DNA from: Nostoc sp. RI_552
Lineage (GTDB): Bacteria > Cyanobacteriota > Cyanobacteriia > Cyanobacteriales > Nostocaceae
DNA length: 64,000 bases
Reading direction: 5' to 3'
Assembly: GCA_016124525.1 (NCBI GenBank)
Contig: WGNO01000006.1
Span: 1-64,000, forward strand
The position numbers were made by a program, and so were the translations under genes. The notes beneath the pieces are model-generated. The model had not been told where the DNA came from. It ran no database searches and was given only the letters and a program-made list of their open reading frames with translations. How positions within the stretch are numbered: the stretch's first letter is position 1; every line of letters begins with the position of its first letter. Shown here in pieces: positions 54,376 to 63,711 of the stretch.

Positions 54376-56235
54376 TTAATAAATCAGACTTAAAAAGTTT
54401 ACTCCCCAAAATGGCCAAGTTACCCATGCGCCTAAAATCCCCACTGCCATAAGCACAGTGAAAGCATAAAATTGGGTTTGTCCATTGTTACTGTATTTCA
54501 AACCTTCCCCACCTAATAGCGAAAACAAGCCCACAAAGTTGACGATGCCATCAACTACAAACCTGTCAATCATGTCAGCAAACTTAGAAAGTTGGGCAAC
54601 ACTGAAAATGACGGTCATACGATAGAGCTTGGGTGTGTAAAAGTCGTAAGCCAGCAAGTTTTGTAGACCTTGCCAAGGTAGGCGCACTGGTTTGGGAATA
54701 TTGCCTAAATAAATTACCCCGCTAATGCTGCAACCAACAATACTTGACCCAATCAGTAATAAAGCCACATCTTTGTTCAGGGTTGCCCAGTTTGGTAGTA
54801 GTGATAAGCTTTCTAACACTAAGGGCAAATGCAACACAAAGCCAAATAAAATCATCATGGGCAATACCATGGGCCAATGAACTTCAGGCGATCGCTCACT
54901 CATTGGTTTAGCTTTACCACCAAAGATTAAGCCAAATTCTCTAGTTAAACTTACAGATGTTAAGAGATTGACTGCGATGACGACTACCACTAACCAAGGG
55001 GAGGTTTGCCAAAGTCCATCAGCTAATTTCAGCAAAGCCCAAAAGCTACCCAAAGGTGGGAAACCAATTAAACCGAAAGTTCCAACGATAAAAGCTAACC
55101 CGGAAATAGGGCGACGTGTCCACAAGCCGCCAAGTTGAGTTACATCTTGGGTAATGCTATTCCAGACGATACCACCAGTGCTCATTACCAATAATGCAGA
55201 TGCGAGAGCGTGGGTCAGTACTAACAACAGTGCTGTTTCGTCTTGTTGTACCCCCACCGCAATGAACACCAAGCCCATGTAAGCACTAACAGAGTAAGAT
55301 AGGCAGCGTTTAACATCAATTTGAGCGATGGCAATTAACGATGCGCCTACAGCAGTAACGACACCAATGGCTACAATAAATGACGAAACCACAGGGGATA
55401 AAGTCAATACGGGCTGGAGTTTAATCAGTACCCATGCGCCACTAGCAACTACCACTGAGTTCCGCAAAATTGTACTGGGAACAGGGCCTTCCATTGCTTC
55501 ATCTAACCACAAATGCAAGGGAAATTGGGCGCATTTACCCATGGGCCCGGCAACTAATGCTAAACCTACTAATGTAATCACCGTGGGGTCTACTTCAGGG
55601 TTGGCGGCCCATTGTGCCAAATCTGTGTAATTCCAAGTCCCTGATAAAGTCCATAAACCCAACACTCCCATTAGCAGGAATAAATCTCCTACCCGTTTTG
55701 TTAAGAAAGCATCTCTTGCGCCAGTTACCACCAAAGGTTGACTAAACCATAAGCCCACCAACAGGTAAGTTCCTAGTGTCAAAACTTCCAAAATTACATA
55801 ACTGAAGAACAGATTATTGCACAAAGCTAGGGCACATAATCCCCCTTCAAATAATCCTAATAAAGAATAGAAGCGTCCCCAACCCCAATCCATTTCCATG
55901 TAACCAATCGCAAAAATTTGCGCTAGCCAATTTAAGCCAGTTACTATTACCATTGCCCCTATATTGACGGAAGAAATCTCTAAGGACAAGGTGAGATTTA
56001 AGCCTGCGGTTGATAGCCAAGGAATAAATATTTCTTGAGGTGCTTGATTCCAGCTGACTTGTAAAGCTAAGGCACTATGAACTAATGCCAAAAATGTCAT
56101 GATTAAGTTGACATAACCTGCTGGTCTTGGTCCCGTTCTGCGAATGATTCCTGGTGACCAGGGAATGGCCAAAAGTCCACCTATTAAGGCGTAGCAAGGA
56201 ACCAGCCAAACAGTCTCTAGGAGAAACTGAGCCAT
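54376..56235 (-). CDS. ndhF3: NDH-1 subunit NdhF (NdhF3 type)
   Basis: An antiporter-like subunit that, with NdhD3 and CupA, makes the inducible NDH-1MS. About 619 residues with 15 or so membrane helices; family marks are FPLHLWLDEAMEGPVPSTIL, RNSVVVASGAWVLIK and QIDVKRCLSYSVSAYMGLVF. The frame is open to 56283, but ATG 56235 (MAQFLLETVWLVPCYALIGG) has GAGG eight bases upstream and is preferred. The complex acts in the thylakoid membrane, where it uses ferredoxin-driven electron flow for CO2 conversion. A LysR-type palindrome (56393-56404) lies about 160 bases upstream. Confidence 0.9.
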   Translation of the reverse strand: MAQFLLETVWLVPCYALIGGLLAIPWSPGIIRRTGPRPAGYVNLIMTFLALVHSALALQVSWNQAPQEIFIPWLSTAGLNLTLSLEISSVNIGAMVIVTGLNWLAQIFAIGYMEMDWGWGRFYSLLGLFEGGLCALALCNNLFFSYVILEVLTLGTYLLVGLWFSQPLVVTGARDAFLTKRVGDLFLLMGVLGLWTLSGTWNYTDLAQWAANPEVDPTVITLVGLALVAGPMGKCAQFPLHLWLDEAMEGPVPSTILRNSVVVASGAWVLIKLQPVLTLSPVVSSFIVAIGVVTAVGASLIAIAQIDVKRCLSYSVSAYMGLVFIAVGVQQDETALLLVLTHALASALLVMSTGGIVWNSITQDVTQLGGLWTRRPISGLAFIVGTFGLIGFPPLGSFWALLKLADGLWQTSPWLVVVVIAVNLLTSVSLTREFGLIFGGKAKPMSERSPEVHWPMVLPMMILFGFVLHLPLVLESLSLLPNWATLNKDVALLLIGSSIVGCSISGVIYLGNIPKPVRLPWQGLQNLLAYDFYTPKLYRMTVIFSVAQLSKFADMIDRFVVDGIVNFVGLFSLLGGEGLKYSNNGQTQFYAFTVLMAVGILGAWVTWPFWGVNFLSLIY

Positions 56236-56379
56236 GAAATTAACCTCTGGATTTGTAGCAGACACTAATCCTACCGGGAGCAAAGTTAGCTATGCTCTCG
56301 GTCAGACGATTATCGTAAATAAAGAAAATTTATTTTTGCTTAATATTATTATTATCTTACGTCATATTCACCAAAAAGG

Positions 56380-56404
56380 AATTGATTAACAACATCAATT
56401 GATG
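56380..56404. promoter_or_regulatory. overlapping palindromes upstream of ndhF3, candidate LysR-type (NdhR/CcmR) site
   Basis: AATTGAT-TAACAAC-ATCAATT (56380-56400) overlaps the perfect CATCAATTGATG (56393-56404). Both contain ATCAAT/ATTGAT half-sites like those reported for the LysR regulator NdhR (CcmR), which controls ndhF3-ndhD3-cupA. The site lies about 145-170 bases upstream of the ndhF3 start. Confidence 0.45.
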
Positions 56405-56449
56405 ATGTCTACTCTAACTAATTCTTATATCATGATTTTATTTGCTTAA

Positions 56450-56509
56450 CCATAGACTCTAATCTATGGTGGATGATTTATGATCCAATACATAGATTAA
56501 AGTCTATGT
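56450..56509. other. two matching stem-loops between flv2 and ndhF3
   Basis: CCATAGACTCTAATCTATGG (56450-56469) and ACATAGATTAAAGTCTATGT (56490-56509) each form a 7-bp stem with a 6-base loop, and the two are near reverse complements of each other. They may be back-to-back terminators or a regulatory pair in the ndhF3 leader. Confidence 0.5.
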
Positions 56510-56708
56510 GTAGACTTGACGTTTAGCTTAAATCCCCCTTGATATAGTAGACTACAAGTAACAAATTACACAGATGAATGATGGAAATATTGTAGTGTGG
56601 GCATACTATAGCTACACTACAAGTGTTGGGTGCTATGGGTGTACCTCGCCGAGTGAAATAGTGAAATTAAGCAATTGCAAATACTCCCAATGACCAGAAC
56701 AAACTTCC

Positions 56709-56733
56709 TAGAGACGTTCATGGAACGTCTCTA
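56709..56733 (-). terminator. hairpin after flv2
   Basis: TAGAGACGTTC, loop ATG, GAACGTCTCTA: a perfect 11-bp stem 20 bases after the flv2 stop. It fits a terminator for the flv4-flv2 operon, though the following U tract is weak. Confidence 0.6.
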
Positions 56734-56752
56734 TATTCTTTGTGGGAGATAT

Positions 56753-58483
56753 CTAATAATGACTACCTGATTTGCGATGTTCAACGGCAGTCATACCATT
56801 ATGTTCCAACAGTTCACCTTGATGGACAACAGCATAAATTAAGCATCTGTCGCCACATTCTAGTAAGTTTGTCACAGTACATTCCAGATAAGCTAATGCT
56901 TGAGTTAAAATTAGACAACCATTATTAGCAACCTGTGTCTCAAGATTGTTAAAGGGATTTTCCCCTATTGTGGTTTGACGGCAGAAATAACGTCGTAAAT
57001 TTCGATTTTCTTCGAGAATATTCACCACAAATTGGTCACCAGGTTGACGCATTAAATCTGCATTTTGGTCTTGACCAATGGCAATTATAATTCCTGGTGG
57101 GTGAAACGTTGCCTGAGATATCCATGAAGTTAAAATGCCTTTATGGCTTTCCATATCACGAGTGGTCACCACACATAAGGAACCAATAATCCTTCCTACA
57201 GCTTGTTCAGTACGATCTATTTTCGCTTCTGTCACCACTTGGCGGAAGGTTCGCAGTTTCTTTGTTTTCTTTAAGTTTTGGGCAAAAGTCGCAGCTGCGG
57301 CTTGACATTGTTCAAGGGTTTCTGGTGTGGGACTAAATCGCACCCGAATAGTTTCAAAGCCTAAACTGTAGTTAGCATCTTTGAGTTTGCCTTCAATTAA
57401 ATCTATAGCTTCACCACTCCAACCGTAGGAACCAAACACCCCTGCTAACTTGGTTTTCCCTCCCGTTGAAAGAACTATCCCTAAAGCAGTTTGAATTTGG
57501 GTTGGTGGATGTCCCCCTAAAGTGGGGGAGCCGATAATAAAACCATCGCTAGCTTCAATTATACGGGTAATTTCTCTGGGGTCTGCCAATTCACAATTGA
57601 TAGACTCCACACTGACATGATTTGCAATCAAACCTTGGGCCATAGCATGAGCTAAAATTGCGGTGCTACCATAAGCAGAGGTATAAAGCAAGGCAACCTT
57701 TAAATCTTGAGATTTCTGTCCTTGACACCAGTGACGGTAATCATAAGTAAAACGACTCACACTGTAACGCACCACTGGTCCATGACCAGGAGCATAACAT
57801 CTAGCCGGCACAACAGCCAATTTATCTAAAACTGCTTCAACTTGTTTCCCTTGGGGTGCATGAAGACAGTGAAAGAAATAATGACGTTCTAGGTCTAATT
57901 TTTTCCAATCTTGATCAAATAAGGTATCTTCGCAAATATGAGCGCCAAAAAATTTGTCTGTGTATAAAATCTGGGTTCTAGGGTCATAGGTACAAAGACC
58001 ATCAGGCCAACGAGGAGTAGGAACTGTAATAAATGACAGGTGATGTCTTTGTCCTAAATCTAAAGTATCTTCAAAACCCACAGCTTGAATGGGTGATTCC
58101 CACTCAGGAAAAGCACTTTTTAAAGCATTTGCAGCAGGACGAGAGCAAATTAACTTAGCTTGGGGTGCAAGGGAAAGCAACTCTTTGAGGGTAACTTGGC
58201 GGTTAGGATTCACGTGACCGAGAATAATGTAATCAAGGCTAGTGAAGTCCAGATATTGTTGCAGTTCCTTTAAGTAAATAGCTGTAAAAGATTCACCAGG
58301 AGGGTCAATTAAAGCTTTTTTGTCAGCCTGAATTAGATAGGAATTGGCTGTAGTGCCTTTTTGACGGGAGTACTCAACTTCAAATTTTAGGCGTTCCCAA
58401 GTACGCGATCGCAAAATGAGTGTATTTTCGCCAATATTTGCCACTTGTACATCTCTGGGACGATTGAATGTTGCAGTATTCAT
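56753..58483 (-). CDS. flv2: flavodiiron protein Flv2
   Basis: Partner of Flv4 in the heterodimer that takes electrons from photosystem II and protects it in low CO2. Three domains: metallo-beta-lactamase-like (about 30-265), flavodoxin (270-405, VALLYTSAYGSTAILAHAMA) and C-terminal flavin reductase (435-576). The diiron motif HxExDH is replaced by HVNPNR (90-95), so the canonical ligands are missing; this is the known state of Flv2-type proteins and identifies which of the two genes is flv2. AGGAG lies five bases before the ATG. It is the third gene of the operon, 19 bases after the sll0218-like gene. Confidence 0.93.
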   Translation of the reverse strand: MNTATFNRPRDVQVANIGENTLILRSRTWERLKFEVEYSRQKGTTANSYLIQADKKALIDPPGESFTAIYLKELQQYLDFTSLDYIILGHVNPNRQVTLKELLSLAPQAKLICSRPAANALKSAFPEWESPIQAVGFEDTLDLGQRHHLSFITVPTPRWPDGLCTYDPRTQILYTDKFFGAHICEDTLFDQDWKKLDLERHYFFHCLHAPQGKQVEAVLDKLAVVPARCYAPGHGPVVRYSVSRFTYDYRHWCQGQKSQDLKVALLYTSAYGSTAILAHAMAQGLIANHVSVESINCELADPREITRIIEASDGFIIGSPTLGGHPPTQIQTALGIVLSTGGKTKLAGVFGSYGWSGEAIDLIEGKLKDANYSLGFETIRVRFSPTPETLEQCQAAAATFAQNLKKTKKLRTFRQVVTEAKIDRTEQAVGRIIGSLCVVTTRDMESHKGILTSWISQATFHPPGIIIAIGQDQNADLMRQPGDQFVVNILEENRNLRRYFCRQTTIGENPFNNLETQVANNGCLILTQALAYLECTVTNLLECGDRCLIYAVVHQGELLEHNGMTAVEHRKSGSHY

Positions 58484-58502
58484 AATACTCTCCTGTGTTG
58501 GT

Positions 58503-59000
58503 TTACTTCTTAATGACTAACTTTTGCTCATAGCGATTGCGATATTGTTTTTCCGGGTCTATACCTTCAAAATTAGGGGGTATCCAAACTCGCAAAACTA
58601 ACAGTATCCCCAGTACCAATAAAAAGGCACAAGTTGCTAAAACTTGGCTCCAATTAGTTTCTAGTACACCTTTGACAATGACTTCTCTTAAAGCAGAGAC
58701 AATAGCAACTTCTACGGCTACTCCAATAGATATGCGTTGTTCTTGGAGGTAAATAATCAGCAGCCGGAATAATTCCACTAAAATCAGCAGAAACAAAATA
58801 TCTGCGGTAACCACATGGAAATCCAAAGGAGGAAGCAACGACAGAAACATATCCCACACTTGCATTACCATGAAGCTAAATAAACCAATACACAAGGAAA
58901 CCACAATTACATCTTGAATAAATTCCAATGTGCGGACGATGCGACCCCGATTGATTTCGTAAACAGAAATTTCATTATCTTCCACAACAGGTTTGTACAT
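58503..59000 (-). CDS. Sll0218-like membrane protein of the flv4-flv2 operon
   Basis: 165 residues with four hydrophobic helices (about 28-50, 65-85, 95-112 as an amphipathic segment, 122-140), PsiE-like. In Synechocystis the equivalent Sll0218 is made with Flv2/Flv4 and helps assemble or stabilise photosystem II. The position between the two flavodiiron genes is the same, which is the main support for the name. It lies 51 bases after flv4 and 19 bases before flv2. Confidence 0.88.
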   Translation of the reverse strand: MYKPVVEDNEISVYEINRGRIVRTLEFIQDVIVVSLCIGLFSFMVMQVWDMFLSLLPPLDFHVVTADILFLLILVELFRLLIIYLQEQRISIGVAVEVAIVSALREVIVKGVLETNWSQVLATCAFLLVLGILLVLRVWIPPNFEGIDPEKQYRNRYEQKLVIKK

Positions 59001-59051
59001 ATCAACGAAAATTGGGGATTGGGCTGTAATTGAAAATTCTGAGTCAGTGAT

Positions 59052-60800
59052 TTAGTAATGATTGCCCATTTTGCGGTGATGAACAGCAGTTAAAGCATTA
59101 ACATTGGCTACTCTGCCAGTTTTAACAGTGCTGTAAATAACCCAATGGTCACCACAATCCATACGGCTAGTGATTTCACATTCCATATAGGCTAAAGCAT
59201 CTACCAAGATGGGAGAACCATTACTTGCTGGATAAGTTTTTATTCCTTCAAAGCGATTAGCACCGGGAGGAAAACGTTTAAGGAAATGTTTCATTAATCC
59301 TTGATAGTTGTCTTCTCCCAAAACATTTAAAACAAAGCGATCGCCGAGTTGCATTAAAGATGCAATAGCTCGTTCCTTGGACACAGCAATGGCAACTCCT
59401 AAAGGTCTTAAACTTGCTTGTGTCACCCAAGATGCCAACATTGCACTTTTAACTTCTCCTTTTTGTGTAGTAACAATATATAGTCCTGAGGTAATTCTGC
59501 CTAAGGCTTGTTCTAAGTTGCGGTTAATGGATTGAATTTTCTTACTGGTGAGATTGCTAGCGGGGCTTTGTGGGTCACGGGTCAACCATTGACCCATATC
59601 TGTACCTGCTTCTTCACACAATTTTTCTGTTTTTTCTCCTGGAATATCTTTAATTAAAATCGGAGGGAATGCTTCAACTAATCCTAATTCTTGAAACTTA
59701 TTGCGTAAGGGATAAACAGGCTCATCTTCTCCACCACCAGATTCTAATAAACCTATAGCCTGCTTCTGATGTACAGCGGCTAGAATAGTATTTAAAGCAC
59801 ATTGAGCCGTCACTGAATATTGGGATGGCATAGCAATCACTATCCCTGCAGCTTGAGATACCAATTCTCTAACTTCTTGTAATTCACCACTATTAATGTC
59901 TATTAATTCTACAGCTACACCTGTTTTAGTACATCCATGTCCCAAAGTATGCACTAAATGTTCACCATAACCGTAATCTTCAGCATAAAGTAAAGCAACT
60001 AATATCTCTGTTTTAGCTTTGGCTAAACTCCAAGTTTTATAATTATCGAAACCATGGGAAATATGATGCCTTAACAAAGGACCGTGACCTGTAGCTACTG
60101 TATTTATTTCTAAATTTTCAATTCGTTTTAACGCTGCTAAAACAGACCGGTAATTGGGTGCCATCAGACAGTCATAGTAATACTTAAAATCTGCTGCAAT
60201 GGTAGAGAAATATTCATCATAGGTATGGTCATCACAATAATGCATTCCAAACACATCGCAGGTATAGAGAATCCTTGTTTTGTGATCGTAGGTCAAAATT
60301 GTATCAGGCCAGTGTAAGTTAGGAGCGGATATAAACTTTAATTGGTGACCATTACCTAAATCTAAACCCTCTCCGCTTTTGACCAACAAAGATTTAAATG
60401 GCTGGTGAACCATGTTTTCGAGAAACTGAATTGCTACCTTAGAACCAACAACAGTAATCCCAGGGGCTAAGTGCAAAATATCCTTAACTAAACCACTATG
60501 GTCTGGTTCGGTGTGGCTAATAACCAAATAATCTATTATATTTAAATCAATTAAACCTGCCACTATCTCAAGATATAGTTTCTGAAATTTGCGATGTGAG
60601 GTGTCAACTAAAGCAATTTTTTCACCTTGAATTAAGAAAGAGTTATATGTTGTTCCGTTTCTTAAACCAAATTCCACATCAAAACGTTCTCTATCCCAAT
60701 CGAGACAACGAATAGCAGTTGTTTTAGAGGCAATTTCTACCGTTTGAACAGTCAAACGTCCTACATTAATAGCTTGAGCATCTTCTGCAAGTATGACCAT
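59052..60800 (-). CDS. flv4: flavodiiron protein Flv4
   Basis: First gene of the flv4-sll0218-flv2 operon. 582 residues with the same three domains as Flv2: beta-lactamase-like (about 30-265), flavodoxin (268-410, VALLYAEDYGYGEHLVHTLG) and flavin reductase (430-582). The diiron motif is canonical, HTEPDH (96-101), with further ligands in CDVFGMHYCDDH and TGHGPLLRHH, so this is the catalytic partner. GAGG lies nine bases before ATG 60800. The operon is induced by low CO2 and high light in relatives. The upstream region is shared with bicA. Confidence 0.93.
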   Translation of the reverse strand: MVILAEDAQAINVGRLTVQTVEIASKTTAIRCLDWDRERFDVEFGLRNGTTYNSFLIQGEKIALVDTSHRKFQKLYLEIVAGLIDLNIIDYLVISHTEPDHSGLVKDILHLAPGITVVGSKVAIQFLENMVHQPFKSLLVKSGEGLDLGNGHQLKFISAPNLHWPDTILTYDHKTRILYTCDVFGMHYCDDHTYDEYFSTIAADFKYYYDCLMAPNYRSVLAALKRIENLEINTVATGHGPLLRHHISHGFDNYKTWSLAKAKTEILVALLYAEDYGYGEHLVHTLGHGCTKTGVAVELIDINSGELQEVRELVSQAAGIVIAMPSQYSVTAQCALNTILAAVHQKQAIGLLESGGGEDEPVYPLRNKFQELGLVEAFPPILIKDIPGEKTEKLCEEAGTDMGQWLTRDPQSPASNLTSKKIQSINRNLEQALGRITSGLYIVTTQKGEVKSAMLASWVTQASLRPLGVAIAVSKERAIASLMQLGDRFVLNVLGEDNYQGLMKHFLKRFPPGANRFEGIKTYPASNGSPILVDALAYMECEITSRMDCGDHWVIYSTVKTGRVANVNALTAVHHRKMGNHY

Positions 60801-61925
60801 TGATTTCTACCTCAGAAATATGGGAAATTCACTATTCTTTTATTTTTAACTAAAAACCACTATTAGTAAAATTTCAATTTCTCAAGCTATTGATTAGTAA
60901 TATTTATTGTTTATTTACATCCCAACAGCATTGAATCTGATTAATAGCAATCATCAGTTTGATGCCAGAAGTGTTGAATCCTGCAATAAAAATTTACAAT
61001 TTCTGCGTTTTACCCAGATAAAGTTCATTATCTATTAAGAATAGAGTCATTAATTGCTCAAATTTTGTATCACCGACGCACAACTTGGACAGTCAACAGT
61101 CAACAGTCAACAGTCAACAGTCAACGTTTGATGCTGTATGTTTTGTATATTTAAGAATTTACTGAAAAATCAGCCCCAGCTAACAGCAAGTTACCAAGGG
61201 CTGAAAATCAGTACACCAAAGTGCTTGACAAAGTTTTTCTCATTTTTCCTGGGAAGCTTATCTTTTCCACCAGGGAACTGTCAATGACACAACCATGTGG
61301 GATCCAACATCACCTATCTTAGTTGAAAACCTTTTTAATTCCCAGGGGGACTCAGTTGACTTCTCCCATAAATGAGTTTAATTATTTTTACTTATACTTA
61401 ACTAAATGTTATTTTATACTTCAGATCATAGCAGCTCAATTAAAGGCTCTCTGGCTCAATTTTTATTTCATCTTTTGGTGAAATAATTTTTTTAATAAAA
61501 CTTCATATAAGTTTTACATATCTTATTAATTATTGTAATCAAAGTCAGACAACAGGTATAGCCTTTTATCTATGGCAATAATTTAATCTTTATTTAAAAT
61601 CCGGGTTAATGAGTGAACAATATTCACCTAGGAGGCTGTAAACTATTGTTAACTCTATTAAATTTGGTTATCAACAAAACTTGCAAACCATGTAAGTTTT
61701 TTTAATCAAAATTTTGAACTCTCTTTGACATCAGTCATTTCTAGCCGCGATTCGCAACCAACGATTTCCCCTGTAGAAATGCACAATATTCTGGTGGGTT
61801 GCAAAAAAATTTAATTTTTTTGCTCGACTTTCCATGCAGATGAGATAAGCAACTTGCTCAAAGTGAGTAGCAATTATTGCCTGTCATCAGTTTGATTTTG
61901 CTGTTTTTGTAACCACAACTCGAGT
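60801..61925. other. divergent regulatory region between flv4 and bicA
   Basis: 1.1 kb holding the flv4 and bicA promoters and repeat B4. No ORF is supported. ATTGAT-type half-sites occur near 60890, but no clear paired LysR site stands out. AT-rich from 61380 to 61720. Possible antisense RNA to flv4 (known in Synechocystis) cannot be judged from sequence. Confidence 0.45.
60966..61125 (-). mobile_element. family B short mobile repeat, copy B4, with 9-bp flanking duplication
   Basis: Reverse-oriented copy: CAGAAGTGTTGAATCC at 60966 to five tandem AGTCAAC heptads at 61091-61125. GTTTGATGC flanks it exactly on both sides (60957-60965 and 61126-61134). It has five heptads where B1 and B2 have two, so the heptad number varies between copies. 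Confidence 0.88.
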
Positions 61926-63617
61926 ATGACATTTACCAATACCATCCATTTTAGAAACTTAAGAGGAGATATATTCGGTGGTGTAACTGCCGCCATCGTC
62001 TCCCTACCCCTAGCTTTAGCCTTCGGTGTGGCCTCTGGTGTAGGGCCTGGGGCTGGACTTTACGGTGCGGTTTGCGTGGGCTTTTTTGCCGCCTTATTTG
62101 GTGGGACACCAACACTGATTTCCGAACCTACGGGGCCAATGACGGTGGTCATGACTGCTATTGTTAGTTCCATGATAGCCAAGAATCCAGAAAACGGCTT
62201 GGCAATGGCATTCACAGTGGTCATGCTTGCGGGGATATTTCAAATCATATTGGGGGTATTCAAGCTGGGTAAATATATTACCCTCATGCCCTACAGCGTG
62301 ATTTCCGGTTTCATGTCTGGGATTGGCATCATCCTGATTTTGCTGCAAATTGCGCCTTTTGTGGGACAACCCAGTCCCAAGGGTGGCGTATTAGGAATGG
62401 TACAAAACTTGCCGGATTTGTTAACAAAGGTTAATCCTGTGGAAACAATTCTCGGAGCAATGACCCTGGCCATTATTTTCTTGATGCCATCTAAACTCAA
62501 GCGCTTTGCTCCACCCCAACTAGTAGCATTAGTAGTAGTCACAATAGTTTCTCTGGTATTTTTCGGGAATTCTGAAATCAGAAGAATCGGCGAAATCCCC
62601 ATGGGACTCCCAACATTGCAATTACCAACCTTTACCCCATCACAAATCACTGCCATGTTGGTGGATGGGGCAATGCTGGGGATGTTGGGTTGTATTGATA
62701 CCTTATTAACAGCAGTGATTGCAGATAGTTTGACTCGTACTGAACACAAGTCTAATAAGGAATTAATTGGCCAAGGTCTGGGTAATTTAGCATCTGGCTT
62801 ATGTGGTGGACTCCCGGGCGCTGGTGCAACTATGGGTACAGTGGTTAATATCCAGACAGGTGCTCAAACAGCTTTATCTGGTTTGACTCGTGCCTTAATA
62901 TTACTAATTGTAGTGTTATGGGCAGCTGGTTTAACTCAAAGTATCCCCATGGCAGTACTGGCTGGTATTGCCCTCAAAGTAGGGATTGACATTTTAGACT
63001 GGAGCTTCTTGAAACGCGCTCATAAAGTGTCCCTCAAGGGTACACTGATTATGTACGGTGTAATGTTCTTAACCGTATTTGTTGACTTGATTGTTGCTGT
63101 GGGTGTGGGAGTTTTCATTGCTAACATTTTAACTATCGAACGTCTTTCTGAATTGCAATCTCAGGATGTGAAGACAATTACCGATGCCGATGATGCTATC
63201 ATCCTGAACGATGAAGAGAAGGAACTACTCAATCAAGCTAACGGACGGGCACTGTTATTTTACTTGAGTGGGCCAATGATTTTTGGAGTTTCCAAAGCGA
63301 TCGCCCGTGAACATTCAGCAATGAAAGATTGTGATGTACTGATTTTAGACCTGAGTGATGTTCCTATGATGGGTGTAACGGCTTCTTTAGCAGTTGAAAA
63401 TGCCATCCAAGATGCTCATGATCAAGGTCGTCAAGTACTAATTGCTGGTGCAACTGTCAAAGTGAAGCGCCGCTTAGAAAAACTTGGTGTTTTGAACTTT
63501 GTAGCCCCACATAACTGGTACATGACCCGTTCAGAGGCACTGAAGCAAGCAGTTGAGTTAGTTAATTCCTATCCAGTGGGCAGCAATAACCCTGGAACTA
63601 GTCAATATCGTTCCTGA
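61926..63617 (+). CDS. bicA: sodium-dependent bicarbonate transporter BicA (SulP family)
   Basis: A low-affinity, high-flux Na+/HCO3- symporter of the carbon-concentrating mechanism, in the plasma membrane. 563 residues: a membrane domain (about 10-410) with the SulP hallmarks LRGDIFGGVTAAIVSLPLAL, FGGTPTLISEPTGPMTVVMT and IGQGLGNLASGLCGGLPGAG, followed by a cytoplasmic STAS domain (about 437-550, RALLFYLSGPMIFGVSKAIA, DVLILDLSDVPMMGVTASLA). Length and N-terminus match BicA; a sulphate transporter is less likely given the neighbours. A gene for a Na+/H+ antiporter follows after 94 bases. Confidence 0.92.
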   Translation: MTFTNTIHFRNLRGDIFGGVTAAIVSLPLALAFGVASGVGPGAGLYGAVCVGFFAALFGGTPTLISEPTGPMTVVMTAIVSSMIAKNPENGLAMAFTVVMLAGIFQIILGVFKLGKYITLMPYSVISGFMSGIGIILILLQIAPFVGQPSPKGGVLGMVQNLPDLLTKVNPVETILGAMTLAIIFLMPSKLKRFAPPQLVALVVVTIVSLVFFGNSEIRRIGEIPMGLPTLQLPTFTPSQITAMLVDGAMLGMLGCIDTLLTAVIADSLTRTEHKSNKELIGQGLGNLASGLCGGLPGAGATMGTVVNIQTGAQTALSGLTRALILLIVVLWAAGLTQSIPMAVLAGIALKVGIDILDWSFLKRAHKVSLKGTLIMYGVMFLTVFVDLIVAVGVGVFIANILTIERLSELQSQDVKTITDADDAIILNDEEKELLNQANGRALLFYLSGPMIFGVSKAIAREHSAMKDCDVLILDLSDVPMMGVTASLAVENAIQDAHDQGRQVLIAGATVKVKRRLEKLGVLNFVAPHNWYMTRSEALKQAVELVNSYPVGSNNPGTSQYRS

Positions 63618-63666
63618 GCAAATGGCCATGACACCTAGGAATATCAAGCTTAATTAAGTTAACCAA

Positions 63667-63684
63667 GGTGGGTAACCACCCACC
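63667..63684 (+). terminator. small stem-loop between bicA and the antiporter gene
   Basis: GGTGGGT, loop AACC, ACCCACC: 7 pairs. It is followed by ATTTCCC only, so partial read-through into the next gene is likely. Confidence 0.45.
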
Positions 63685-63711
63685 ATTTCCCTGAATATAA
63701 CCATAGAAACC

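Noticed and set aside
61091-61125. Tandem repeats that might be a CRISPR array
   Set aside because: They are five directly adjacent 7-bp units with no spacers, part of repeat B4.
62291-62749. 152-codon minus-strand ORF inside bicA
   Set aside because: Antisense to a well-supported transporter domain.
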